A stretch of DNA of 28,087 nt from contig JADJMS010000038.1 of NCBI GenBank assembly GCA_016709495.1, positions 1 to 28,087 of the forward strand. Reading direction: 5' to 3'. Of the stretch, positions 19,184-26,420 are shown piece by piece. The translations under genes and the position numbers were made by a program. The DNA is from Candidatus Dechloromonas phosphorivorans. Its GTDB lineage: Bacteria; Pseudomonadota; Gammaproteobacteria; Burkholderiales; Rhodocyclaceae. The notes beneath the pieces were generated by a model. That model was not told the origin of the DNA, ran no database searches, and worked only from the letters and a program-made list of their open reading frames with translations. How positions within the stretch are numbered: the first letter of the stretch is position 1; every line of letters starts with the position of its first letter.

Positions 19184-20041
19184 GGTTTCGGTTCCGCCTT
19201 CAGGAAACGTGATTCGGAATGCTGGGGTCGCTGTAACGCCCATTCAGGCGTGATGTCACCCATGCCGGGCCAGGCATTGCGGGCATAGGGATAGGCAATG
19301 CGATACCAGGAACGGCCACCGTGACAGCCGTAGCAGACATCGTCAGCCGTTTTGCTTTCCTTGCCAGCGACGGCCATTGCTTCAATCGCCTCGGCATTGA
19401 GATAGGTCACTTGATGGCGCTTGGTACGAATCGCTGCGTGGCAGGTCAGACAATCGTTCTGGAACATCTCCTTGACCTCATGCCAAGGTCCGGGCAAGCC
19501 CATGATCTCCTTGGCCGGCATCTGGCCATGGCATTTGAGACAGGTCGTTTCAGGATTTACCTGCTTGCGCAATGTGAAGGCGTTATCGCTTTGAGGTGCT
19601 GCGGTAGCCGATGAGCCAGGCGCCTCTTCACGCGGGTCGTGCCCCTGGTGACAGGTATTGCATTTGAGATTCATCAGTTTCTTGGCGAGCGGCGTCGTCA
19701 GATGCCGCCGATGGAAAGTGTCCTGATCACCGCTATAAGTACTTGTCCGCTGATACCAGGCCAAGCTGTCGGCTGCCTTGACGCCGGCCGGCGAAGCAAC
19801 GCGCGGTTTGTCTTCCAGCACTTCCTTGTGACAGGCCAAGCACTGCGCGTCGCTGGCCGACTCGATAGCCGGCTTGAAATGCAAAGGACTGTATGTTGCG
19901 CGCAATAGTTTTCCGCCATTTTCGGCGTCGACCGCGACAGCTTTGGGTGTCGGCCACCTTGACCTCAATACCGGGCTTGTCGCCACAGGCCGAGAGCATG
20001 GCAATCAGGCTGAAAAAAATCCAGATTCGTATGTTTTTCAT
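19180..20041 (-). CDS. Pentahaem c-type cytochrome lipoprotein (one frameshift)
   Basis: The ATG at 20041 opens a lipoprotein signal with lipobox LSAC at about residue 19. The frame breaks near 19945 at CCCAAA (one extra C), then continues from KAVAVDAENGG to the stop at 19180. Five CxxCH motifs are present in order: CLACH, CNTCH, CLKCH, CLTCH and CYGCH; a lone GPWHEV His may be a distal ligand. About 287 residues. The operon has no DmsC/NrfD-type quinol-oxidising membrane anchor, so this membrane-tethered cytochrome is the likely electron donor to the iron-sulfur/molybdenum complex, fed by a quinol oxidase encoded elsewhere. It starts 4 bases after the preceding gene and overlaps the catalytic gene by 4 bases. 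Confidence 0.85.
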
Positions 20042-20045
20042 GAAC

Positions 20046-20399
20046 TTAACGGCTCACTTTATTGGATCCACCCGCCTGCCCATGCCAGCGCCGCAGATCG
20101 TAATAGCCCGGTATTCCAGGGTGAATAAAGGGCGTATACCAAGCACCCTGATCATTGAGAAAATTCAGGCTGGTCGGTCGCGGCTCGCTGACGCCTTTAA
20201 GCGCCCGGCTTTGCCAATCGCTGCCAGAAGCGAAAGCCAGAATGACCGGCGCGCCAGCAGGGCGTTCATAGGGCGCCAGACCGGCGACGAATCGTGAAGT
20301 TTCGGCATTTACCGTTTCGGCACCAAACGCAGCCAAGGGCAATGCAAAAATAAAAGATGACACCGATAGTGCCAAACATTTCTGGATACAGAGTTTCAT
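20046..20399 (-). CDS. Unrecognised small secreted protein (117 aa)
   Basis: 117 residues from ATG 20399. A Sec signal peptide ends near AAFGA (about residue 26), leaving a mature part of about 91 residues. It has no haem motif, no Cys after cleavage and no membrane helix. Notable are ERPAGAPVILAF, a WQSRALKGVSEPRPTSLNFL segment, and an aromatic tail GAWYTPFIHPGIPGYYDLRRWH. I do not recognise the family. It sits between the Met-rich protein (64 bases upstream, no clear terminator) and the cytochrome (4 bases downstream), so it is almost certainly co-expressed with the reductase. A periplasmic partner or assembly factor is inference only. Confidence 0.7.
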   Translation of the reverse strand: MKLCIQKCLALSVSSFIFALPLAAFGAETVNAETSRFVAGLAPYERPAGAPVILAFASGSDWQSRALKGVSEPRPTSLNFLNDQGAWYTPFIHPGIPGYYDLRRWHGQAGGSNKVSR

Positions 20400-20463
20400 G
20401 GCGAGCTCTCTTGGAAAGACGCGGGGAAGCGCGACACCCCTCCCCCGGCGCCGAATTACCTCG

Positions 20464-20823
20464 TTATTTCTTCTTGCCTTCCATACCGGACATACCGGAC
20501 ATACCGGACATACCGGACATACCGGACATCCCCTTTTGACCTTCCATACCGGACATGCCAGACATGCCAGACATGCCGCTCATGCCCTGCTGTTTGGATT
20601 TTTTCTTACCTTCCATACCGGACATTCCAGACATGCCCTTCTGGCCTTCCATGCCACTCATGCCGGACATACCTTTTTGGCCTTCCATACCGGACATCCC
20701 GGACATGCCCTTCTGACCTTCCATACCACTCATCCCGGACATGCCCTTCTGGTCAGCTGCAACGGCAGCACCAGAAATACACATGGAAAGCAAGGAAGCA
20801 ACAACGACGGATTTGATTTTCAT
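20464..20823 (-). CDS. Methionine-rich periplasmic repeat protein (MrpX-like in character)
   Basis: 119 residues from ATG 20823, behind GAAGAGG; an upstream in-frame start lacks such a site. A Sec signal ends near GAAVAA (about residue 23). The mature 96 residues are almost only repeats of MSGMSGMEGQKG with lengthened versions (up to five MSG units before MEG), separated by Lys/Gln linkers. They hold 23 Met (24%), no Cys and no aromatics. Two roles fit: a sacrificial methionine pool that absorbs oxidants such as hypochlorite, as established for MrpX of Azospira, or a Cu(I)-binding Mets-type protein. It is first in the operon, directly after the sigma-54-type promoter, with an S-oxide reductase-like enzyme downstream, which favours the first. 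Confidence 0.85.
   Translation of the reverse strand: MKIKSVVVASLLSMCISGAAVAADQKGMSGMSGMEGQKGMSGMSGMEGQKGMSGMSGMEGQKGMSGMSGMEGKKKSKQQGMSGMSGMSGMSGMEGQKGMSGMSGMSGMSGMSGMEGKKK
20483..20527. repeat. Five perfect tandem 9-bp units inside the Met-rich gene
   Basis: The unit ATACCGGAC (minus-strand coding for Met-Ser-Gly in rotation) repeats five times without change. Imperfect copies continue through 20760. Unit length is a multiple of three, so slippage would change repeat number without breaking the frame. Confidence 0.9.
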
Positions 20824-20918
20824 AAAAGCCTCTTCGAAGAGTTGGTTTGTAGGAACCCGACTCGAGTGAGCCGGGTAGAGCAATCCATCCCGGGGACAGG
20901 CTTGCTCAACCAACTAAA

Positions 20919-20935
20919 CGCACGTTGCGTGCCTG
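20919..20935 (-). promoter_or_regulatory. Putative sigma-54 promoter of the Met-rich/reductase operon
   Basis: Read on the minus strand the site is CAGGCACGCAACGTGCG. It keeps the obligatory GG and GC with 10 bases between, and GGCACG of the -24 element; the -12 element is GTGC instead of TTGC. Expected transcription start is about 85 bases before the Met-rich ATG. The operon's own regulator carries GAFTGA, which supports the call. Confidence 0.6.
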
Positions 20936-21016
20936 ATCGAAACCGCTCTTATAACCAATTGATTAATATACATTTTTAACCGCACACCAACTTGAACCCG
21001 CACACAAAATATGACA

Positions 21017-21032
21017 TTTTGGCATGCCAGAA
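21017..21032. promoter_or_regulatory. Inverted repeat, candidate activator (enhancer) site
   Basis: TTTTGGCA and TGCCAGAA form an inverted repeat with one mismatch around the perfect core TGGCATGCCA. It lies about 100 bp upstream of the sigma-54-type promoter, the usual distance for NtrC-type activator sites. Binding by the regulator encoded at 11928-13253 is inference. Confidence 0.4.
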
Positions 21033-21170
21033 AAGAATGATCTGTGTAAGCAACTGATTTACAAACTCATTACGCATTGACCTCATTTCGTCCTGCTATC
21101 GTTACGAGAGATGCCGGATGAGTATGGGGAACACGAGCCCCTTTAGTCGCGCTATTGTTGCGCCCAAAAC

Positions 21171-21200
21171 AAAAAGGCCTGCGCCTAAGCGCAAGCCTTT
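21171..21200 (-). terminator. Terminator following the tRNA-Lys 3' end (left copy)
   Basis: On the minus strand AAAGGCTTGCGC and GCGCAGGCCTTT pair with one mismatch around TTAG, followed by a T-run (AAAAA on the plus strand at 21171). It sits just after the tRNA-Lys 3' sequence and is probably the chromosomal tRNA's original terminator. Confidence 0.7.
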
Positions 21201-21252
21201 GAATTCTGGTGGGGCGCGACAGATTCGAACTGTCGACCTACGGATTAAGAGT
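21199..21252 (-). repeat. Attachment-site direct repeat, left copy (3' part of tRNA-Lys CTT)
   Basis: 54 bases identical to 26421-26474. The part 21207-21252, read on the minus strand, is a tRNA 3' portion: anticodon loop CTCTTAA, T-arm GACAG-TTCGAAT-CTGTC, acceptor strand GCGCCCC and ACCA. Beyond 21252 the tRNA homology stops, and no 5' half is present, so this is an integration scar and not a working tRNA. Confidence 0.9.
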
Positions 21253-21300
21253 TTCAAAATATCGTTATAATTCAATATATTGGCATCGCCAGTGCCCGCC

Positions 21301-21327
21301 AAAAGCCGCCGAAACATGGCGGCTTTT
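21301..21327. terminator. Bidirectional terminator-like hairpin near the left element end
   Basis: AAAAGCCGCC pairs perfectly with GGCGGCTTTT around GAAACAT, giving a 10-bp stem with A and T flanks usable on both strands. It insulates the first cargo gene from the attachment site. Confidence 0.75.
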
Positions 21328-21420
21328 CTACGTATGCCATTTTGTTACCGTTGAATTGGCAGCCAAGAGCGGCCATTGGTGGTATATGACAATTGTGTCA
21401 CGCACCGATAGAATTGAAAG

Positions 21421-21957
21421 ATGATGAAAACTAAACAAAGCTGGCAAGAGATACCCATAGGTCTTGGGTGGCTGGTTGTTAGCATCGTCTTCATGGAAAT
21501 TCTGGAAGGGTTTGATTGGATAGTTACTACCTTGCAGCCACTGACATCCATGTTACTGTCTGACGCGAGTATTTTTTCTGGCTGGAACAGAAATGCACCC
21601 TTCGACACGGAAGCAGCCAAGAGCCTGACCGCCATATTCCTTCTACTTATCCCATTTCAAATCGCCTCCGTTTTTAGGATTCCAGCGAAGTCTATCTGTC
21701 CAAGAGCGCAACAAAAGGGGATTCCTGCATTTGCCACAATTTTGGCAGTGTTTCTCTTGGTGCAACCTCTAGTATTTGGGTGGGGACTGTCAATCAGTGG
21801 TCCGCTTAGGGTATTTGGAAAAGAGTCTTCGTGGGGGGCTGCCGCTGCTATTTGTGTGGTCACTCTCTCGCTTGCCTATGCCATAAGAATGGTTCCTGTA
21901 CTATTGACCATGTATGGGATACGAACGCAAAACAAGATTGACTCATCGTCCGCTTAG
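21421..21957 (+). CDS. Unrecognised multi-pass membrane protein (178 aa), element cargo
   Basis: 178 residues, intact, from ATG 21421 (a second ATG follows at once); the ribosome site is weak (TTGAAAG). Four hydrophobic segments are visible: about 13-32 (IGLGWLVVSIVFMEIL), 69-86 (LTAIFLLLIPFQIASVF), 104-124 (FATILAVFLLVQPLVFGWGL) and 139-165 (AAAAICVVTLSLAYAIRMV). The first loop holds Asp/Thr/Trp-rich sequence. I know no family for it. It is the first gene inside the element and has no close partner: the next gene starts 195 bases later. Base composition is AT-richer than in the core, as expected for acquired cargo. Confidence 0.7.
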   Translation: MMKTKQSWQEIPIGLGWLVVSIVFMEILEGFDWIVTTLQPLTSMLLSDASIFSGWNRNAPFDTEAAKSLTAIFLLLIPFQIASVFRIPAKSICPRAQQKGIPAFATILAVFLLVQPLVFGWGLSISGPLRVFGKESSWGAAAAICVVTLSLAYAIRMVPVLLTMYGIRTQNKIDSSSA

Positions 21958-22152
21958 GGCGCTACTGCCAGACAACCCCACACCTGTTCGTCATCAGACG
22001 GAATCCGGCCAGGAGCGGTCTTTCAAGAAATTGCTCCAAAGCTGACACTCACCGGGATTTCGTGAGGGCGACAAAGCATTGCTTGATATTCCATATGATT
22101 CTCGTCACGATGCGGACATGAATGTTGTTTTCTACAATGTCGTTAGGTGCAT

Positions 22153-22557
22153 ATGAACTTTCCTCGCTTTACGCTCCTTTTCCTTCTTGTCTCATCAACC
22201 ATGGCTCATGCTCAATCGGCGTCATTCAATCGTTACACCGATGATCTTCCTCAACTCTTGGAAACGGATGCTGCAACGGTAATGGCTAGGGGCATGACCC
22301 ACGACTTCGCAGCAAAAATATGTGGGCGTTTGGGTGGGCAAGTCGCTGCTACTGTTGAGACCGAGGCAACCGCATGGCGAAAGCGTAATGACGTATTTTT
22401 TCGCGGGGCATCAGCGGTACTCAACGAAATTGGTGATCGCTATCTTCCCGTTGGTGGAGAACAAGCCAAGCAAGGCTACTTTCAATCAATTCTCGTAACA
22501 ACAGCGAAAGCTACCAATCAGCGGCTGATGAGGCAGTTGAATGGGGCAACTCCTTGA
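22153..22557 (+). CDS. Unrecognised secreted protein (134 aa), element cargo
   Basis: Start ATG 22153, preceded by TTAGG; a GTG two codons earlier is the alternative. A Sec signal peptide ends near MAHAQS (about residue 21). The mature part of about 113 residues is mostly helical, with one Cys (AKICGRLGG) and no catalytic signature I recognise. Sequence such as LPQLLETDAATVMARGMTHDFA and YFQSILVTTAKATNQRLMRQL gives no family assignment. It is intact and probably periplasmic. It stands alone between longer non-coding stretches, so it likely has its own promoter. Confidence 0.65.
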   Translation: MNFPRFTLLFLLVSSTMAHAQSASFNRYTDDLPQLLETDAATVMARGMTHDFAAKICGRLGGQVAATVETEATAWRKRNDVFFRGASAVLNEIGDRYLPVGGEQAKQGYFQSILVTTAKATNQRLMRQLNGATP

Positions 22558-22870
22558 AAACAACGCAAGCTTCCCCTGAGGCTGCATGCATGGGGCTGAG
22601 CCGCATGCTTCATGATGGCGTAGGTGGATTTCAAAAACACACCGGAAGTTACACGCGTTAGTGTGTCCTATATGCAGCGGAAGGGCATCCAGTAATGTAC
22701 CTAGCGCATCAGACCACGTTAAGCCGGTTTACGCGACGTTGGGCTTATAAACAATGTTCCTGAACGTCCACTCCTTCAAACCCACCACGTCCGCTAAGGG
22801 CCAGAGCAGACTGAGGCGAGGTATTCAGCGGTCAGTTAGTTTTTGTCAGCACATGTTGGTCGAAAAATAA
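22558..22870. other. Gene-free stretch of 313 bases inside the element
   Basis: No coding frame with support on either strand. Several GCATGC-type palindromes (22585-22610 region) and a TAAGCC/GGCTTA inverted repeat around 22720-22750 are present, but no terminator with a T-run and no recognised RNA. It could hold the replication origin of the element; that is speculation. Confidence 0.4.
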
Positions 22871-23656
22871 ATGAATTTTGGCAAGCTTTCATCTGAGGAT
22901 TTACGGCTGTTCCTTAATTTGGCCGAAGCATTCGACATGGAGTTTGTTGAAGCTAGAAATACCTTGATTCAAAGTAAGAGCGCCTCTTTGCTCCGGTTGT
23001 TTGAAGCCAGCCCGGAGCCCCCTTTACGAGTTACCCATTCTCCGGGCATGTTGCACAAGGGGTTGAACCATTGGGCGGCGGCGCTTATTCAGCAGCTGTT
23101 CGAATCGCCGAACCAAATCCAATGTCCCAAGATGACTGAATGCATTGATGCTGAAATGGATGCTTGGGAGCAAATCGAAGAAAAAAACGAGATGCGGAAA
23201 TCATTGGCTGCCATATATGCCTTCAGCCATTCGATGCTCTCCTGTGGCACTCAAAAATCTTTGGCCCTACTTGAACGATCTGGTAATGGTGCGGGAAGAC
23301 GGCAAGAAATCGGAAAAGGCATTGTTGGCCGCCGTGAAAATCGATCAAACGGTCTTGGCTTGCCCAACAATCAACACTTATATCAGTCAGCGAGTGCTTC
23401 TGAATGATGATCGATTCCTGAAAAAATTAAGGCGTGCTTTGGCAGGAAAACTAACTCCCAGGGAGCAGCGAAATTATCAGCATATGCGTTTGACTCTCCA
23501 GGCTTTAAAGGAAGTCGGTGCTAAGAAACTAGCGCAAATGATTTATATCGTCTTTTCGTCGATGAGGTGGAGCTTATCGCCAAAGATCGCAATGATGATG
23601 TTGGTGATGGAAAGAATCTCCGTCAGTTTGCCTTAGTTCATGAAGCGAGGCTGTGA
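22871..23656 (+). CDS. Unrecognised 261-residue protein of the element (frameshifted)
   Basis: Starts at ATG 22871 (MNFGKLSSEDLRLFLNLAEAF) with a weak ribosome site. The first frame reads well to about 23265 (SHSMLSCGTQKSLAL). The sequence then continues in the next frame as NDLVMVREDGKKSEKALLAAVK to KEVGAKKLAQMI, and after a second break near 23545 as LFVDEVELIAKDRNDDVGDG to the stop at 23656. The restored protein is acidic and largely helical, without signal peptide or membrane helix. I recognise no family. It lies directly upstream of the replication initiator-like gene, so a role in element replication, copy control or defence is possible. Confidence 0.6.
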
Positions 23657-23754
23657 GCTGAAAGTCACGATTTTGCTAACGGCGCGCCCAGCCGATCTAC
23701 AAAATCCGTATCCATGGAGCCATTTGGCACCTGGCAATCCCAAAGGATACGGAT

Positions 23755-25091
23755 ATGTCACCGAAACTTCATTCTGTGCGGAAGCGCAGCACCAAGAGGC
23801 AACAATCGACGCCCGCCGCCGCACCCGGCGCGCGCGGGCGGACGGACCGTGGGGGGGTCTGGGTGCGCCACCTACTAACAGAGCACCCTATAACTGCAAT
23901 GATGGCTATTTCAAGGCTCTGCGTTGGGGTGTTGATAGTCTCTATCTCTCCTATCCCGGCGAACTCTCCAGAGAAACAGACGAGCGCCTCAAGGAGCTAA
24001 AGCAGTTCGCCCAATCCAATGATCCGGCAGAGGTCGCCAAGGCCCAGTTACCCCTCGGCAAGCATGTTTTCGAGGTCAATGGGAAAGGCGCTTCGCTTTC
24101 CCCTACATCATCGAGGATGGTGCATTCCGTATTCAGCTACCTCGGCCGGGTCACAAAGCTCCAATGGCTTATGTCAAAGTGTCTGCTGCCTATCTGGCCC
24201 ATGTCGGCCCCGTCGATGCAGAAAAGCATCTCTACGAGTTGCTAACGCAATTGGGCGAACTCGGGGGAATCCGCCAACGTCAGCCGCATCGATCTGTTTG
24301 TCGATTTTCAATCATCGGTTGATATGGAAGGCTGGGATCGTCACGCCTGGGTAACGCGGGCCTCGGCCATCACTGCCTATGCAGTATCCGGTCAGTTCTC
24401 CGGCTGGTCTGTCGGCTTGGGCGGCATCATCTCGGCACGCCTCTATAACAAGCTCCTGGAAATCGTCGTCAGCGGCAAGGATTGGATTCTTCCTCTGTGG
24501 CAGAAAGCCGGATGGACAGGCCAAGGTGTAATCTGGCGTCTGGAATTCGAATTGAAGCGCGAAGTCCTCACCCAGAAAGGCCTCTCCAAGCTCTCCCAGG
24601 TGTTGAATCATCTTAATGGGCTATGGAGCTATGCCACCACGGAATGGCTTCGTCTGACGCTGCCCAATGCTGACGATAAAACCCGTTCCCGCTGGCCGTC
24701 GCATCCGCTGTGGGAATTCCTGGCCTCGGTTGATTGGGAAGGCAAGGGCGGACCGCTTACCAAGCGATTCAGCCCCACCCGCAGCCCCAACGATGACAAA
24801 CTGTTCCAGATCGCCTATAGCGCCATTCTGTCCTACATGGCCAAGCATGGTTTTGAGGCCAAGGAACTCTATGAGGGGGCCGAAGACTTCCTGGCCAATG
24901 CCTACGCCTACCATGAGCAGAAAGCGCACGATCTGGGCTTGCCCTTCGATCAGTTCATCGAAGAACGCCTGGCGTTGAAGCATCGCCAGTACAACACGGC
25001 GATCAATGACCCGGAACAGGAAGCCAAGCGCAAAGCCAAGGAACTGGCCGACCAGACCAAGGCTTACCGCAAGGAATCGGACGGTAACTGA
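23755..25091 (+). CDS. Replication initiation factor-like protein (Rep_trans type), frameshifted
   Basis: Probable start ATG 23755 after AAAGGATACG. The N-terminus is very basic (KRSTKRQQ). Frames change at the seven-G run near 23857, near 24088, and at the GGGGG run near 24263; from about 24266 to 25091 it is open. The restored protein (about 445 residues) has WGVDSLYLSYPGELS, SRIDLFVDF, SARLYNKLLEIV and VIWRLEFELKREVL, matching the layout of replication initiation factors of integrative plasmids and filamentous phages (RxDLxVDF, then YxK, then WRxExxxKR). It would nick and start rolling-circle replication of the excised circle. The excisionase-like gene follows after 1 base. Confidence 0.6.
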
Positions 25092-25092
25092 C

Positions 25093-25440
25093 ATGGAAGA
25101 CAACGGCCTGCCTTTGCCCGCAGCTCGGTGTCTGTCCAAGGAACAGGCCGCGGCATATCTCGGCATCGGGATTACGCTGCTCACCGAATTGAATGTCCCG
25201 GCCATCAAGCTGGGGCGGCGCTGTGTTTATGACAAGCTTGACTTGGACGTCTGGCTTGACGAGTATAAGCAGCGCGAGCATTGGCGGGCCGGAAAGGAGA
25301 AATCTTTATGGCCCGTGAAACAGGAGTCTACCGGCGACCGGACTCCCGGTTCTGGTGGATCGATACAGTGCTCCCAGACGGCCAGCATGTATGCTGCAGC
25401 ACTAAAACCGAGAACCGACAGGAAGCCGCCGCCTATTTAG
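25093..25440 (+). CDS. Helix-turn-helix protein, AlpA/excisionase-like
   Basis: 115 residues from ATG 25093, one base after the preceding stop. Residues about 14-55 form a MerR/AlpA-type DNA-binding unit: LSKEQAAAYLGIGITLLTEL, then IKLGRRCVYDKLDLDVWLDEY. Such proteins act as recombination directionality factors or repressors beside integrases. The last third (from about GKEKSLW) lacks similarity and overlaps the integrase by 133 bases in another frame. The functional protein may be shorter, or a frame break may hide the true stop. The order Rep, Xis, Int supports an excision role. Confidence 0.7.
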   Translation: MEDNGLPLPAARCLSKEQAAAYLGIGITLLTELNVPAIKLGRRCVYDKLDLDVWLDEYKQREHWRAGKEKSLWPVKQESTGDRTPGSGGSIQCSQTASMYAAALKPRTDRKPPPI

Positions 25441-26360
25441 CCAAGTTGAAACACGAGGCGTATCAGGTGGCGATGTTCGGAGCGAAGGAAAAGCATTCAT
25501 GGCAGGAGGCCGTGGTCAGGTACTTGGAAGTCAAAGCGAATCTTCGGAGTATTGAGGATGTTCGCCGGATATGTCGGCACCTTCACCCCTACCTGGGTAA
25601 CTTGATGCTGGATCAGATCACAGGTGATGCGATTTGGTCGATTACTCAGGGGGAGTTGAAGAAGGGCAACAAACCGGCGACCGTGAATCGCTATCTCGCT
25701 ACGGTTCGCGCCTTGTTACGGATGGCGCGGGATGAGTGGCAGTGGATAGATACGTTTCCGAAGGTCCGCCTGCTTTCAGGGGAAGTTGAACGGGATCGAT
25801 GGCTGACTCGGGAAGAGGCTGACAAGCTGATTTCTGTTTGCCCGCCGCATCTGAAAGCCTTGGTGCAATTTGCTCTGGCGACCGGATGCCGTGCCCGCGA
25901 GATTACCGGCCTGGAATGGGAGCGTGTGGATTTGGACAGGCATACCGCCTGGCTGAATCAAACGAAGAATGGCACGCCGCGAGGCGTCCCGTTGAACCGT
26001 GATGCAGTTGCCGTGTTGGTGGAACAGCAGGGGAAACATCCTGACTACTGTGTTACCTTTCGCGGTAAGCCGATAGGCTGGCAAGTCAGCAGTACGGCCT
26101 GGTTAAAGGCACTGGAGGCGGCCGGTATCAAGGATTTTAGATTTCACGATCTCAGACATACCTGGGCTTCGTGGCACCGTCAGGCGGGAACGTCTTGCGA
26201 TGAGCTAAAGGACTTGGGCGGCTGGAAGTCGCGGCAGATGGTTGATCGATACGCGAAGTACGCCACGGAGCATTTATCGCTGGCTGCGGCACGCATCGAG
26301 ACGCCATTGGAGGCACCGAAGGAACCGGACGAATCTGGGGGAAAGCCGGGAATGTGTTGA
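25308..26360 (+). CDS. Tyrosine recombinase / integrase of the 5.2-kb element
   Basis: 350 residues from ATG 25308, selected for its AAGGAG site; an in-frame TTG at 25281 lacks one. The N-terminal SAM-like DNA-binding domain is at about 60-145 (HSWQEAVVRYLEV, PATVNRYLATVRALLRMA). The catalytic residues are all present: Arg195 (TGCRARE), Lys220 (NQTKNGTPR), His280-x2-Arg283 (FHDLRHTWASWH), Trp306 (LGGWKS) and nucleophile Tyr315 (VDRYAKY). The gene is intact, unlike its neighbours. It ends 60 bases before the right attachment repeat, the usual position for an integrase that targets a tRNA 3' end. Confidence 0.92.
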   Translation: MARETGVYRRPDSRFWWIDTVLPDGQHVCCSTKTENRQEAAAYLAKLKHEAYQVAMFGAKEKHSWQEAVVRYLEVKANLRSIEDVRRICRHLHPYLGNLMLDQITGDAIWSITQGELKKGNKPATVNRYLATVRALLRMARDEWQWIDTFPKVRLLSGEVERDRWLTREEADKLISVCPPHLKALVQFALATGCRAREITGLEWERVDLDRHTAWLNQTKNGTPRGVPLNRDAVAVLVEQQGKHPDYCVTFRGKPIGWQVSSTAWLKALEAAGIKDFRFHDLRHTWASWHRQAGTSCDELKDLGGWKSRQMVDRYAKYATEHLSLAAARIETPLEAPKEPDESGGKPGMC

Positions 26361-26392
26361 AATTCCCTACGTTTTCTCTACGTTCCCAAATG

Positions 26393-26420
26393 AAAATGGC
26401 CTAGCCCGAAGGCTAAGCCA
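26393..26420 (-). terminator. Terminator following the tRNA-Lys 3' end (right copy)
   Basis: On the minus strand TGGCTTAGCC pairs with GGCTAGGCCA (one wobble) around the tetraloop TTCG, then ATTTTC. Position and function match the left terminator (21171-21200) but the sequence differs, so the element brings its own tRNA terminator. Confidence 0.7.

Noticed and set aside
20400..20463. Terminator between the Met-rich gene and the next gene
   Set aside because: GC-rich with weak pairing possible, but no T-run; read-through into the reductase genes is more likely.
20464..20760. CRISPR-like repeat array
   Set aside because: The repeats are contiguous 9-bp coding units without spacers, inside a translated gene.
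20398..20979. Plus-strand open frame with His-Thr-Gly-His repeats
   Set aside because: It is the antisense reading of the Met-rich gene's 9-bp repeats. The minus-strand frame has a signal peptide, ribosome site and operon context.
21207..21252. Working tRNA-Lys gene
   Set aside because: Only the anticodon-loop-to-CCA part exists; D-arm and 5' acceptor strand are missing here and at 26429-26478.
22141..22760. Possible integron attC-like sites (GTTAGGT before 22153, GTTGGGC near 22739)
   Set aside because: The matching inverse core (RYYYAAC) and paired inner boxes are not found at the right distance, and no integron integrase is present.
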